From: Blastocatellia bacterium
Lineage (GTDB): Bacteria; Acidobacteriota; Blastocatellia; HR10; J050
Direction: 5' to 3'
NCBI GenBank assembly: GCA_025054955.1
Contig: JANWZE010000137.1
Location: forward strand, 1 to 44,589
Length of the DNA: 44,589 nucleotides
Shown here: positions 27,873 through 37,756 of the stretch, piece after piece
Position numbering within the stretch: the first letter of the stretch is position 1
Layout of the letters: every line of letters begins with the position of its first letter
Position numbers and translations under genes: made by a program
Notes under the pieces: model-generated
The model's database searches: none
The model's input: only the letters and a program-made list of their open reading frames with translations
Told to the model about the DNA's origin: nothing

Positions 27873-30800
27873 TCAATAAAATACCTCAACCTTCAACCGA
27901 TCTCCAGTACCTGGTAGAAAGACCTCATCCTGACTGAATTTTGTCCACTCTCGTCCATTGACCTCCACGCGCCGGATCGCTGTGCGGCCAGGATGTGGAA
28001 GGCGAATGACGATCTCGGCTGCCGCAGATCTTTGCGGGGGGATGACCTCGACAGCGATATGATCTCGTTCGACCTGCGAATGGATCGAAAAGCTTACACT
28101 ACCAAAATAGGTAGGGGCATCCCTCACCTCAATGCGCTTGCCCTCATCAAGCCATCGCCGCGGGATCAACGGAGCCAGTATCAACCGGCCCGTTGGCTTT
28201 TGGTCCTGATCTCTCTCTTCGGAGATAAGCATCTTACGAAGCAGTTGCAGCACTATCCCTGCTCCCGCCGAAAGAGGCTCAGAAGCAGTGGTAGCTGCAT
28301 CGGCATGCAAATAGGAACCGCCGTATATCCCCCAGCGCCATTGCTTATCCAGATAGGTGTTCTCTAGAAACAGATTACTCACCCTCAGGGGGAAGACCCC
28401 GGCAACCTCCGGCGAGGAGAAAGTGTCTCTGGACATCCCATGGGCCAGCATCCCATAAAACGCCGCCAGAAATTTCTCTCGCTGCTGCGCTTCCAGCAAT
28501 GTCAAAGCGTAGCCAAATCCATAGATGTGATCTAGGCCGCGATAAAACCGCGCCAGCCCGTTCATCACTCCGCCTCTCTGTTCTAAATAGTCGGTGATCC
28601 ACCGTGCCCTTTCTTCCCCGCTTGGGAAAATCCCGGTCTCCAAAAAGAGCGGAGCGAATAAGCTCCAATAATTCCCCAAGTCGTCTTCGAGCAAAAACGG
28701 ATAGGATGTCTCGCGCGCTTTATAGCCTGGCTTGTTCGCATCACCAATTTCTAAAGCCATCGGGAGAAATGGCGGGTGAATACTGCGATCCAGAATCCGA
28801 TCGCACACAGCCAAGATTGTTGCCCGATACTCGGCAGCATCATCCAAATATTTTTTTGCTAGCTCTTCCATCCCGACTTCTTGGAACACCAATCCCGTCT
28901 CCTGAAGACCGCGCCAACACGTGGCGTTTGAGTAAATGCTATAAGCTGGTGTCCTGATATCACCGCCATAGGCATGCTTTGGCAAAAGCCCGGTAGTAAG
29001 CTCATTCCGCCCTTCGTTCTCGCGCCTCGCCCTCATCGTCCATTCGGCACTCTCCTTCAATTGGGGCGTGATCTTCCACAACCACTGTCGGTCACCGGAG
29101 AAACGAAACACCTCAAGAGCATACCAGGGAGCAAGCCCGTTTCGATATTGGTGGTGATAGTTCGACTTGTCCATGAGGTCGGCGCTCAGCATGATCTCCG
29201 CATAACGCTTGCTCTCCTCTTGGAAGCCGTACTGCGCCAGTGCTACCAGTGGCCAGCCTTCTTCGATGCCGAAATAATCCTCATACCAATAAGCACCATA
29301 CTTGAGCTTCTCACCATCAAGAAGGATGATGAGGGCTTGGGCTAGCAGGTTCTTGTAGAGCTGGTTCAACCTGCCTTCCGGTAGGTGCAGCTTCATCCCC
29401 TTAGCCAGCTCACTCTCCCAGTAAGCGGTGAACTTGGCGAACGACCGATCGAAATTCATACCTATAAGCTTTCGGGAATCACGCTCAGGGGCTGTCACAG
29501 AAGGCAGAAAGAGGTGGAACTTAATCCTACCCTTCGCGGCAACTTGTAGCGGGAAGGAAAGCACATTCTCCCACCGAGTGCCCTTCCACTGTCCGGACCG
29601 ATCAGTATAGAGCACAATGTGCCCCTGTGCATTGCGCACCGTGTTGGTCGCTGGATCAAAGGAGTAGCCTGTCTCCATCGGATCGAAATTAAGAGGATGG
29701 GCTGGGACGTCGCCGTGACGCCTGGTCCCATTTCTGGCGCTCATCCGCCGTCCAAGGATCACCGAGACTTCGCTCATGACTTGTCGCCGATGATCATTGA
29801 TAACTTCTATCTGCACCATAGTCCCATAGGCATCGTCATCTGGGATGGTGACGAACGCCCGCGCAATAAATTGCAGCCCTCCCTTCCGGTAACTGGTGAT
29901 GACGCCGGGAAGATACCCATTCACATATTCCTTATGGATGGCCGCTGGTCTGCTGCCAAAGAGTTCTCCATCGGGGCCGCAGGCTAATGCGAACCATCGG
30001 TCAATGAGGAGGTCTACACCTTGACCCGATCCAATCCCCCTCGCTGAAGTCCCATGAATCCAGCCGGCTTTGTCTTGATTCTCTACCATCACTAGCGTTC
30101 CGTTCCACAACACTATAGTCTCTACTTCATCGCCCTTTCTGCCTATAGCCGTCTTATGAAAGTTCAGCGGAAGTAACAAGCTGGCCGTCGTCTCGAAGCT
30201 CGGCTCATCTTCTTCCCCGAGCAATCGCTTGAACAGTTCATCTTCAGGTGATCCATACACCCGTTGAAAGTATGTCTTGGCTTCGTCGTCGAGGTAAACC
30301 TCTACCCCATGGGCGTTCCCAACACGCACCCTCACACCTGTTGTGGACAAGGGAGTAAATTTGTAGGCAAGTTTACGGCCGAGGCGCTCAACACTGAACT
30401 TCTTGATCGGTCTCCACGCCTGACCGTCCCACCATTCAGGTGGAGTCCAACGGCTGAGTTCCTCTTGAACTGAGAGCGACGGGGCGACGGGAGTTGATGA
30501 GTGTCGGTCAATCACGATCCTGTTGAGCATCACTGAATGTGGCCAGTTGAGTATGACGTTGTCCCTTGTAGAAACCTCAGCACGAAACCGCGTGGAAGCT
30601 AAATTCACCGTCGGTTCCTCAGCCGTGCTCTCCGGGTGAACCTGTCGGCCAATTTTGACGATGGCCTGACTGGAACTTTGACTGGCCAGCGGGGGCGATT
30701 TCGATGCTTCATGCCAGGCTTCAAGCTCCCTCACAATGCACCACCGTTCCCAGTTCCCGGTTGACTCCACGGCTTTCACTAACACCCTTAGCTTCGAAGT

Positions 30801-31292
30801 CACGACGACGGGGAAACGATAGCTCCAGACAACATACCCGCTTTGTTGGTAATGGGCAAACGCCCGCTCGAAAGAGTAATCAACCGTAATATGACTGTGA
30901 AGAGGCAGCCAATTCTTGCCATCCCAATATTGAAGTTGCTGACCATCATCGGTTGGTTGATACCTCCTCCCATGAAGCGAGGCATACATCACGCGAGCCC
31001 GATTTACCTGAACAGGAGAGTCCCACTCGAGCCCGAAGTCCACCGGTGAACCGAAACTGGGTTGACCAATGACAGCGAATGATTTCTGGTCACCATTGGC
31101 CAAAGCCGGTGGAAGGTCTCGTGTTGCTGGCATCCAACTTCTGGGCCGGGGAGTAGTGGGTTGCTGGTAATGGCTCTTTGAGTGAACGGCTGAAAGCCGA
31201 TAACCAGTGATCTCCGCGCTGGCCCCAAGACTGATGGCGAAGCCCAGAAGTCCGACCAAACAGAGCCAAGCTCTCCTGATTGCGTTGAGCAC
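27873..31292 (-). CDS. Large exported glycosidase-like protein (two discoidin-like modules, six-hairpin core)
   Basis: The 1,139-residue protein starts with a GTG preceded by AAGGAGGT at five bases. A signal peptide (1-26, ending SLGASAE) is followed by two F5/8-type-C-like modules (about 60-195 and 225-340, with VNRARVMYAS, LQYWDGKNW and PEWWDGQAW). Then come a beta-sandwich (about 370-640) and an alpha/alpha six-hairpin region (about 660-1000, with YGAYWYEDYFGIEEGWPL and YIYGGSYLHADAA-like blocks), and a beta tail. The layout is like families GH78/GH95/GH116 but I cannot name one. Acid/base candidates include Glu in YEDYFGIEEGW. It overlaps the upstream gene by one base. Confidence 0.85.
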   Translation of the reverse strand: MLNAIRRAWLCLVGLLGFAISLGASAEITGYRLSAVHSKSHYQQPTTPRPRSWMPATRDLPPALANGDQKSFAVIGQPSFGSPVDFGLEWDSPVQVNRARVMYASLHGRRYQPTDDGQQLQYWDGKNWLPLHSHITVDYSFERAFAHYQQSGYVVWSYRFPVVVTSKLRVLVKAVESTGNWERWCIVRELEAWHEASKSPPLASQSSSQAIVKIGRQVHPESTAEEPTVNLASTRFRAEVSTRDNVILNWPHSVMLNRIVIDRHSSTPVAPSLSVQEELSRWTPPEWWDGQAWRPIKKFSVERLGRKLAYKFTPLSTTGVRVRVGNAHGVEVYLDDEAKTYFQRVYGSPEDELFKRLLGEEDEPSFETTASLLLPLNFHKTAIGRKGDEVETIVLWNGTLVMVENQDKAGWIHGTSARGIGSGQGVDLLIDRWFALACGPDGELFGSRPAAIHKEYVNGYLPGVITSYRKGGLQFIARAFVTIPDDDAYGTMVQIEVINDHRRQVMSEVSVILGRRMSARNGTRRHGDVPAHPLNFDPMETGYSFDPATNTVRNAQGHIVLYTDRSGQWKGTRWENVLSFPLQVAAKGRIKFHLFLPSVTAPERDSRKLIGMNFDRSFAKFTAYWESELAKGMKLHLPEGRLNQLYKNLLAQALIILLDGEKLKYGAYWYEDYFGIEEGWPLVALAQYGFQEESKRYAEIMLSADLMDKSNYHHQYRNGLAPWYALEVFRFSGDRQWLWKITPQLKESAEWTMRARRENEGRNELTTGLLPKHAYGGDIRTPAYSIYSNATCWRGLQETGLVFQEVGMEELAKKYLDDAAEYRATILAVCDRILDRSIHPPFLPMALEIGDANKPGYKARETSYPFLLEDDLGNYWSLFAPLFLETGIFPSGEERARWITDYLEQRGGVMNGLARFYRGLDHIYGFGYALTLLEAQQREKFLAAFYGMLAHGMSRDTFSSPEVAGVFPLRVSNLFLENTYLDKQWRWGIYGGSYLHADAATTASEPLSAGAGIVLQLLRKMLISEERDQDQKPTGRLILAPLIPRRWLDEGKRIEVRDAPTYFGSVSFSIHSQVERDHIAVEVIPPQRSAAAEIVIRLPHPGRTAIRRVEVNGREWTKFSQDEVFLPGTGDRLKVEVFY

Positions 31293-32707
31293 TATTGACC
31301 TCCTTGGTTTCTCACGCGATGAATAAACTCAGCCAGGACCCGAAGCACATCCGGTCGATCATCGAGAAACTTGTGACGAAGCGGCTTGGTCAGCGGATAA
31401 GTCCTGGACTTCCCTGGTCGAAGCTGCTGCCATTCCTCCAGCGTGACACGCCAGTCTCCAATGCGATAACCGTAGTAATCAATATGACGAATTCCTAGTT
31501 TCATAGCTTCCTCTGTCACGCGTATGATCTCTTGGCCCGTTGGGCGCGTAAGGGGCTCGCGCTTAGCCACATCCACATCAGAAGCCCAAAACGTGTAAAC
31601 GATCTTCTTGTGTGGGCCAACCTGACGGCGGGTCTCGCTGAGTAGGTTTTCTGTCACCGCCAGCGCTTGCTCTAAGGCCTGGGGTTTATCCCAGGCAAAA
31701 GCGGGATAGACGCCAACGGCATCGAAAGGTTGAACAACGCGCCCGAAATGAACGCCGACGACATCGCGCAGACTAATTGGTCGAGTGGCATCCGAAGACG
31801 GCCAACTGAATGTTCCGAGCGCCCGCTGTTCATCCTCAATGTAGACCTCATGAGCTGGATCCGGATCAACTTCTCGTATGAACCGCATGGTCTCGCTGGC
31901 CCATTCAGTCAACCATTGCGTCCGGGCTTCAACCCAGTCATCCCAGATGCGCTCATTGAGGATTTTCCTGGGAGGCTCAATCTCATTCCACTTGCGGTAA
32001 TCTTCGGGATGTCCGTCGGAACGCGTATGGCCCCAAGCTCGATTAAGGTTGTGCAAGCTCCCGTACTTTTGCTTGAGCCACCGTCTGAACTCCGCTTTGT
32101 CGTAGTCAGAGTAGCTGACAAAGTCGCCGGCCACGGCTTCTCCGCTCCTGATTGGACCAACCTCAGACACCGGACCTATCCCAAATGAATCGTCAAAGAC
32201 ATAGCCGCCCAATCCCTTCATGTCCTTATAGGTACGGGTAATCTGGTGAAGGTAACCCCGCCACTGGGTGCGCCGCCACTGGCGATGGAAGAGGTTCAAT
32301 GAGAATCGGAGGTTGCCCCGATTATCCACCTGCCGGTGCTCTCTCTTGGCTTCTAGGACAAGCGTGTTGTGGCTGGGATGCCAGATGACCAGATAAGCTT
32401 TAAGCCCATACTTTTCGCAAAGCGCCAGGGCATACCGGCTTTCTGCTTGGCGGTACCGGAAGGCAGATAGGTCGAGTCCCCAGCAAAGGACCACGTGGGA
32501 AAATCCACTCTCGGCAATGGTGCGAAAATCTTTGTCCCATTCAGCTTGGGGCGCTGAATTAAGCCAGTACCAGGTGCTGAACCACATTGCTTGGGCTTGC
32601 TTTGGTTCTGGTTGCCGGTGACCATCCCTGGCAACACGGCTTTGATTTGGTAATGATGCAAGAAGGATAAAACCAAGTAGACTCAAAACCAATTTCACAC
32701 CTCTCAT
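31292..32707 (-). CDS. Exported TIM-barrel glycoside hydrolase-like protein (GH42-like)
   Basis: The start at 32707 gives a 471-residue product with a hydrophobic signal (VKLVLSLLGFILLASL); GGAGG is six bases upstream. The longer open frame to 32785 has no signal and overlaps the previous gene. The mature part has FSTWYWLNSAPQAEWDKD, GFSHVVLCWG, GGYVFDDSFG and the Glu-rich HEVYIEDEQR, which fit a GH42/GH-A-like barrel acting from the envelope. Its stop shares a base with the next start. Family assignment is moderate and the catalytic residues are not certain. Confidence 0.8.
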   Translation of the reverse strand: MRGVKLVLSLLGFILLASLPNQSRVARDGHRQPEPKQAQAMWFSTWYWLNSAPQAEWDKDFRTIAESGFSHVVLCWGLDLSAFRYRQAESRYALALCEKYGLKAYLVIWHPSHNTLVLEAKREHRQVDNRGNLRFSLNLFHRQWRRTQWRGYLHQITRTYKDMKGLGGYVFDDSFGIGPVSEVGPIRSGEAVAGDFVSYSDYDKAEFRRWLKQKYGSLHNLNRAWGHTRSDGHPEDYRKWNEIEPPRKILNERIWDDWVEARTQWLTEWASETMRFIREVDPDPAHEVYIEDEQRALGTFSWPSSDATRPISLRDVVGVHFGRVVQPFDAVGVYPAFAWDKPQALEQALAVTENLLSETRRQVGPHKKIVYTFWASDVDVAKREPLTRPTGQEIIRVTEEAMKLGIRHIDYYGYRIGDWRVTLEEWQQLRPGKSRTYPLTKPLRHKFLDDRPDVLRVLAEFIHRVRNQGGQ

Positions 32708-32768
32708 TATCGTCCTCCCACAACCCAGCGCCGGCCAATTCTTCCCAGCGACTGGGCGAAGATTCGAT

Positions 32769-34067
32769 TTAATCCTTGTTCCCATCCGCGAGGGCCACTT
32801 TGATCCATCCGAAGTCTGTCTCCCGGATTAGTCCGTAGTTGTAAAACGAGAATCCCGTAGCCCCAGCTCGGCGACCGTACGCGACTTTCTGCTTCAGTTC
32901 CTCGACCGAACTGCCGTCGGGAAAAGATGGCCGTAGGGCGATATATAACTCTGTCTGCCGGGGCAGGACGTCTCGCACAGCGGAAATTGTCGAGACCATT
33001 TCTGCCGTTGCCTTGCGGTAGTAGGCCACTTCAACTGCTGACACGAGATGGCCTAGGCGGGGTAGCTCTATCCCCATTGTCCAGTTGATGACATCAGGCA
33101 ATGTGAATAAGATGAGTCGGGTTCGAGCGCCCTGAGCGATCTCCCACAGTTGCCTGAGAAAATGCTCCACCGTTTCATGTCGCACGCGGAGATAATCACT
33201 CAAGCCTGGAATGCCATCTATGGTTTCCCTCAGGCTTCCAAGTGGGTCACTCGACGTCGCCAGGAACCGGTCGAGGCGGGTTCGTATGTCTCGTTGTAGG
33301 CGGTTGCCGTTAACTCCCCGTTCTAGGCTTCGCTTTTTACACGCTTCACAGAAGCACAGTGACAGCAAAAACTCCGCCCCCTCATCAAGCGGCAGGCCTT
33401 CAGCCTCGTGATGGAATCCATACCTGAACCCCATGAACCCCAATGATTCTAGCTCAACAGCATCGAGCGGCTGTCCCTGGAGGAGTTCGCTCAGGACGAT
33501 GCAAACATACCGTCGCACAGCATCGTGGCTTGGGCAAAGAGAAAAGAAATAACGGTCCCCATAGACGTTTTGCGCGGCATACTGCGGATAAAGAGACCCC
33601 AGGTAGCTATTGTGCAAGCAGACCATCCAGCCGGTGATCCTGATTCCCAACCTTTGAGCTTTTTCGATCACCACAGGCAACAGGTTTTTCTCGGTCACTA
33701 AACTAGCTACACGCGGTTTAATCTCGCTCTGGGCGAACGCCCTCGCGCGCGGTCGAAAATACAAAACCCCGTCTTCTGGGAAATAGACTCTTCGCCGGGG
33801 ATTATGCGGCAGCAGAAACTTCCCGGCGTGATAGGTTACCGCTATACTGATCGAAGACACTCCAATCTTTTCCTTGACTGTTCGCAGGACGTGTTCCTCA
33901 CCTTCATCTGCGACATCCCAAGGATACACGAAGATCGAACTGTAGGTCATAGACTCCTCCCTGCGGCAGGCGCGTGGGCGGCCACTGAGTGCTCGATAGA
34001 AAGCGCAACCCAATCCCAACCGCAACAACTCTCTTCGACTAAGTCCGCTCCAGCCACGGGTTACCAC
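32769..34067 (-). CDS. Exported TIM-barrel protein with Tat-like signal and CxCxxC motif
   Basis: The 432-residue product begins at a GTG overlapping the previous stop and has a twin-arginine segment, LSRRELLRLGLG (9-20). A second start, ATG at 33950, has GGAGG at five bases and would give a cytoplasmic form. The barrel shows FVYPWDV, GIRITGWMVCLHNSYLG, DAVELESLGFMG, FCEACKKRS (CxCxxC) and VAYYRKA. This is typical of uncharacterised glycosidase-like exported barrels. The last ~15 residues overlap the next gene's unused upstream reading frame. Role in glycan trimming is inferred from its neighbours. Confidence 0.75.
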   Translation of the reverse strand: MVTRGWSGLSRRELLRLGLGCAFYRALSGRPRACRREESMTYSSIFVYPWDVADEGEEHVLRTVKEKIGVSSISIAVTYHAGKFLLPHNPRRRVYFPEDGVLYFRPRARAFAQSEIKPRVASLVTEKNLLPVVIEKAQRLGIRITGWMVCLHNSYLGSLYPQYAAQNVYGDRYFFSLCPSHDAVRRYVCIVLSELLQGQPLDAVELESLGFMGFRYGFHHEAEGLPLDEGAEFLLSLCFCEACKKRSLERGVNGNRLQRDIRTRLDRFLATSSDPLGSLRETIDGIPGLSDYLRVRHETVEHFLRQLWEIAQGARTRLILFTLPDVINWTMGIELPRLGHLVSAVEVAYYRKATAEMVSTISAVRDVLPRQTELYIALRPSFPDGSSVEELKQKVAYGRRAGATGFSFYNYGLIRETDFGWIKVALADGNKD

Positions 34068-34819
34068 GACTGGAACTCCTCGATGAATTCGCCTAGAGCG
34101 GCCACAATGCCGTTAAACAACCGTTCTCCCTTCTCTTTGGAAGCCTTTGTCGGATCACCATACACGCCCGAAGGACTTAACTCATCATGATCCACGGCCA
34201 CGTAAACGCGACTGGCCTCATAGATATCACGCCCCAGGTACTTCGATTCACGGAACTGCCCGCCACTTGTAGCTTTCTCCAGATTCACCAGCCCGGGAGC
34301 TAAAAAGAGCAGCAGCGACGTCTCTAACTCGCAGGCATGGCCAATGCCGCCGGGCCTAGATTCTCGAATGGCTTGAATCACCGCTTCGGCCAGCTCCCAA
34401 TAAGACGCGAGCACAACTATGACTTCAGGATGCGCATCCTTGATCATTCGAAGCGCGACTTTGGCCGGGTCAATGTTCCCCCCATGACCATTCAGCAGAA
34501 GGATTTTTCTGAAACCATCACGGATAAAGCTTTGGCAAAGATCGCGTAGGTACTGCGCATACGATACAGCGTCGAGACTGACCGCGCCCGCGAAGCGACG
34601 ATGCGACGAAGAGCTTCCTACCCAGACAGTGGGGACAAGCGCGATCTGGGTCGGGAAACGTTGTTCCACAGCTTCAGCTATGCGGGTGACGATGATCGTA
34701 TCGGACAAGACTGGCAAGTGCCGTCCATGCTGTTCGCAAGATCCTAGGGGCAGCATTAACACGGTTGCTCGCTTATCGAGTCCCCTGATTTCGTCCGCTG
34801 TCAATTCAGCGTATCTCAT
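34061..34819 (-). CDS. Creatininase family amidohydrolase
   Basis: The 252-residue cytoplasmic protein has the family metal and active-site motifs: LPLGSCEQHGRHLP, SDTIIV, LLLNGHGGNIDPA, GHACELETS and SPSGVYGDPTKASKEKG. The family cleaves small cyclic or linear amides (creatininase, formamide hydrolases, MftE-type peptidase). In a carbohydrate locus it may remove an N-acyl or amide group, but that is inference. It starts seven bases after the U32-like gene and overlaps the next gene by seven bases. Confidence 0.92.
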   Translation of the reverse strand: MRYAELTADEIRGLDKRATVLMLPLGSCEQHGRHLPVLSDTIIVTRIAEAVEQRFPTQIALVPTVWVGSSSSHRRFAGAVSLDAVSYAQYLRDLCQSFIRDGFRKILLLNGHGGNIDPAKVALRMIKDAHPEVIVVLASYWELAEAVIQAIRESRPGGIGHACELETSLLLFLAPGLVNLEKATSGGQFRESKYLGRDIYEASRVYVAVDHDELSPSGVYGDPTKASKEKGERLFNGIVAALGEFIEEFQSW

Positions 34820-34825
34820 AAACCC

Positions 34826-35737
34826 TCATTCGATTTCCGGAATTCCGCCCCGGATCCCATCCGTGGGCGAAGCTTTGGCTTCTGGATAATAGTGCGCTAA
34901 GAGCTCAAGGCCGATCTTGGCTCGACGCACCCGTTCTCGCGCTTGTTCGATGGCAGGCTGCAGCAAATGTTCACCGATAGGATCAGTAGATACCTCATTG
35001 TACAAACCAAACTTAAGGTAGACGGGAGCCGCCATCTTAACGATTTCTGGTAGCTCATGGTAGCGCATGGTGCCGCCGTAGGCGACAGGAACTTCAATGT
35101 AGATGTCAATCGGAATCGTTAGGGCCTGTCGGATCGAGCTAATCACTGACAGCGGTAGATCAGCCGCCACATTAAAACTGTTCACCCCTAAAGTCTCAAG
35201 GACCTTAGAGGAAGCCGGATTGGAATAGGTCAGCAGGACCGATGTTTTGATCTTGAGTGTTTCTGGCAGAAGCTTTTCCTGTCTCATGGCATTGAGAACA
35301 AAGACCAAGCCTTCATCAGCGACCAACACCCCTCGAATGCCTAAGCGGCATGCCCTCTTGACATCCTCAACCGCATAAACTAATTGGTCAGCACCATACA
35401 GCCTCTTGGGAGCCAGCCCGTGTGCGCCTAGAGAGGTCTTTGTACGAGGATTGACAAACAAAAAAACCTCAATACGTTCTCTGGCGCCAATCTCGGCCAT
35501 GGCGCGGATTTCGGCGTCCGTGAGTAGGCTGATACCGGTCCCTTGTGAGACTCGGTGTATCGGCACACCAAGGTCTCTCGCCATTTTGATAACGACCTCG
35601 AAAACGGCTGGTGTTTCCACTTCGGGAATTTCAATCCGATACTGTCCACCATCAGGGAATCGCTTCTCTGATACCACTGTCCCGTCGTCCCGCGAAGGCA
35701 GGTTCAACGTTTCCAGAAAGCGTCTCGTTGCTTCCAT
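34826..35737 (-). CDS. U32-peptidase-like TIM-barrel protein, function unknown
   Basis: The 303-residue product resembles the U32/collagenase-like barrel in pattern: RACRLGIRGVLVADEG, NSFNVAADLPLS, IPIDIYIEVP and YLKFGLYNE. It lacks a cysteine-rich end of the tRNA-hydroxylation members. I prefer the start at 35737 by its length and the G-rich tract before it; an ATG at 35758 is also open. It forms a tight pair with the creatininase. A substrate cannot be assigned; carbohydrate or small-molecule lyase/aldolase roles are equally possible. Confidence 0.6.
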   Translation of the reverse strand: MEATRRFLETLNLPSRDDGTVVSEKRFPDGGQYRIEIPEVETPAVFEVVIKMARDLGVPIHRVSQGTGISLLTDAEIRAMAEIGARERIEVFLFVNPRTKTSLGAHGLAPKRLYGADQLVYAVEDVKRACRLGIRGVLVADEGLVFVLNAMRQEKLLPETLKIKTSVLLTYSNPASSKVLETLGVNSFNVAADLPLSVISSIRQALTIPIDIYIEVPVAYGGTMRYHELPEIVKMAAPVYLKFGLYNEVSTDPIGEHLLQPAIEQARERVRRAKIGLELLAHYYPEAKASPTDGIRGGIPEIE

Positions 35738-35777
35738 TTCATTCCCCCAGTACCCCATCAGTTACATGGCCTTTTGC

Positions 35778-37646
35778 TCAAGGTTCCTGAATCATCGCTC
35801 TGCTATCCCTATCCAAGGCCGCATCCACCTGAGCCTTGGCGAAGGCCCCGGCTCGCGTCGCACCCTGGAAAAATAAGTAACCCGTTATCAGCGAGAGCAA
35901 CCAAGAGAAACAGCCCATGCTGATACGCCCTCCGCTCAGGCTGAAGAATCCAATGACCAAAGAGAAACAAAACGCGATCCCCCAGAAACAAGCCCATAAG
36001 TCCTTGTTGGGGTCGCTTGTCATCGCGCTCCGGGGCTTCTGCTCTGCGTAGTTGGCGATCGGCCCCCACCATCCTAATGGACGAACCTTCAGGTAGAAGG
36101 CTCGCAATACATCCGGGTTCTCTGGTCGGGTAAGCAGTGTCACGGCCAGGATGATGATCCACCCCGATACGAACAGGATGCTGAATCCATACCAGAAGGG
36201 ATAGCGACTCATATCACCAAAGGCAGGCACCAATCCGTCGAGGTTCCAGCCAAGTGTCTGCTGGATCCAGGTGCGCCAGCTTTCAGGTAAGACGGTGTCA
36301 GAGCCAAACCAGACGACGAAGGCTAGCGGAAAGGCTCCCAGCATGCCCACTGCATCTCCAAACACATTCATGCGCCACCAGAACCACTTGAGCCATGCCA
36401 ATGGCAGCGAGAAAACGATGAGCGCGGAGTTAATAAACAGCGCCCAGGATTCTAGCCTCTGCGGATCAATGGCGAGCCCCAAGGCATACGCTATGATTAA
36501 CGTCACCACCGTCAGAAGGCGACCGATCCAAACATATTCTCGAGCACCGGCCCGAGGTCTCAGGTGACGGCGATAAATGTCATTGACAAGGTACGAGCTC
36601 CCCCAGTTGATCGTTGCGCTCACTCCCGACATGAATGCTGCTAGCGCGCTGGCCAAGAGCAATCCCCGAATCCACACTGGCGCATAATCTCGTACCATCT
36701 GAGCCCAAAGGGTGGCTGGCGTCTCCACTGAGGCCTCGTGGTAGAGAGCCACTGCCGCCATGCCGATGAAAACGGCCGGGATCAGCCGCACAACCAGTGA
36801 TAATACACAGTTGAACATCTGCCCGATAATCGCATGCCACTCGTTGCGCGCGGCCATCGCTCTTTGTGCCGTCCATCCCTCACCCGCAAAGGGTGATCCA
36901 GCAAAGAAGAGGCCCTGAAGGATGAGGGCCAGGAGTGTCATAGGCGTGATTTGCTGACCTATGGGCAGCGGTTGAAGGAAATCCTCTCCTCGAACGGCTT
37001 CGATCTTGGCGTATATGGCCTCTAGGCCACCCGCCCGGTCAACGACCACAACCATGAGGATGAAGCCACTGGCCATGATGAGGAAAAATTGGATCAGCTC
37101 CGTATATACCACGCCAAAAAATCCTGAGAGCAACGTGTAGAGCACAGTGACGCCGCCGAAAATGAGCAAAACCTTCACCGGACTCCAGCCTAAAATGGGC
37201 GAGATCGTTTGGGTGAACCAAACCGACATATAGGCTAGGAGCACGACAGCCCAAACCATATAGGCATGGATGGCATAGGCCGCGCGATAAAAGCTGGCAG
37301 CCGACCCACTGTAGCGGTGCTCAATGAATTCGCCAGTGGTAACCACGCCTAGTCGCCGCCACATCTTCGCCCAGACTACTGCCACTATTGGCATCCAGAT
37401 ACACCAGGAAACCCAAGCCACCAACCAGTACTCAACGAAACCACCGATGAAAAACAGCATCACCCAAGGCGCACTAGCCGCGCCATAGGACGATACGTCA
37501 GAAAACCCGATGAGCCACCAGGGCATCTTGCGCCCGCCAATGAAGAAATGTTCAGGACTCTGGCTCGCCGTCCTAGTGAAAGCCAGGCCGATGGCCACCA
37601 TCGCCAGGCAGTAAATGACTACAACTATCCAATCGAAAGAGGTCAT
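35778..37646 (-). CDS. Sodium:solute symporter (SSS/SLC5 family)
   Basis: The 622-residue inner-membrane protein has about 13-14 hydrophobic helices. It carries the SSS markers GLAFTRTASQSPEHFFIGGRKMPWW at the N terminus (with the conserved Gly-Gly), SDVSSYGAASAPW, TGEFIEHRYSG, SGFFGVVYTELIQF, AFMSGVSATINWGSSYLVNDIYRR (the Na+ site Ser-Ala) and LKWFWWRMN. It probably brings the degradation product into the cell. It follows the TonB receptor after 110 bases and precedes the U32-like gene by 40. No strong ribosome site is seen. Confidence 0.94.
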   Translation of the reverse strand: MTSFDWIVVVIYCLAMVAIGLAFTRTASQSPEHFFIGGRKMPWWLIGFSDVSSYGAASAPWVMLFFIGGFVEYWLVAWVSWCIWMPIVAVVWAKMWRRLGVVTTGEFIEHRYSGSAASFYRAAYAIHAYMVWAVVLLAYMSVWFTQTISPILGWSPVKVLLIFGGVTVLYTLLSGFFGVVYTELIQFFLIMASGFILMVVVVDRAGGLEAIYAKIEAVRGEDFLQPLPIGQQITPMTLLALILQGLFFAGSPFAGEGWTAQRAMAARNEWHAIIGQMFNCVLSLVVRLIPAVFIGMAAVALYHEASVETPATLWAQMVRDYAPVWIRGLLLASALAAFMSGVSATINWGSSYLVNDIYRRHLRPRAGAREYVWIGRLLTVVTLIIAYALGLAIDPQRLESWALFINSALIVFSLPLAWLKWFWWRMNVFGDAVGMLGAFPLAFVVWFGSDTVLPESWRTWIQQTLGWNLDGLVPAFGDMSRYPFWYGFSILFVSGWIIILAVTLLTRPENPDVLRAFYLKVRPLGWWGPIANYAEQKPRSAMTSDPNKDLWACFWGIAFCFSLVIGFFSLSGGRISMGCFSWLLSLITGYLFFQGATRAGAFAKAQVDAALDRDSRAMIQEP

Positions 37647-37756
37647 GAGTGAGAGGTCCGCTACAGCTATGCTCTAATACTTCCTTCAGGGGACCGAGCA
37701 CGAGCCCCAGGGTCAGTACTCAGTCCCCGATACTCGAGGCTGAAGCCCGCCGTCAA

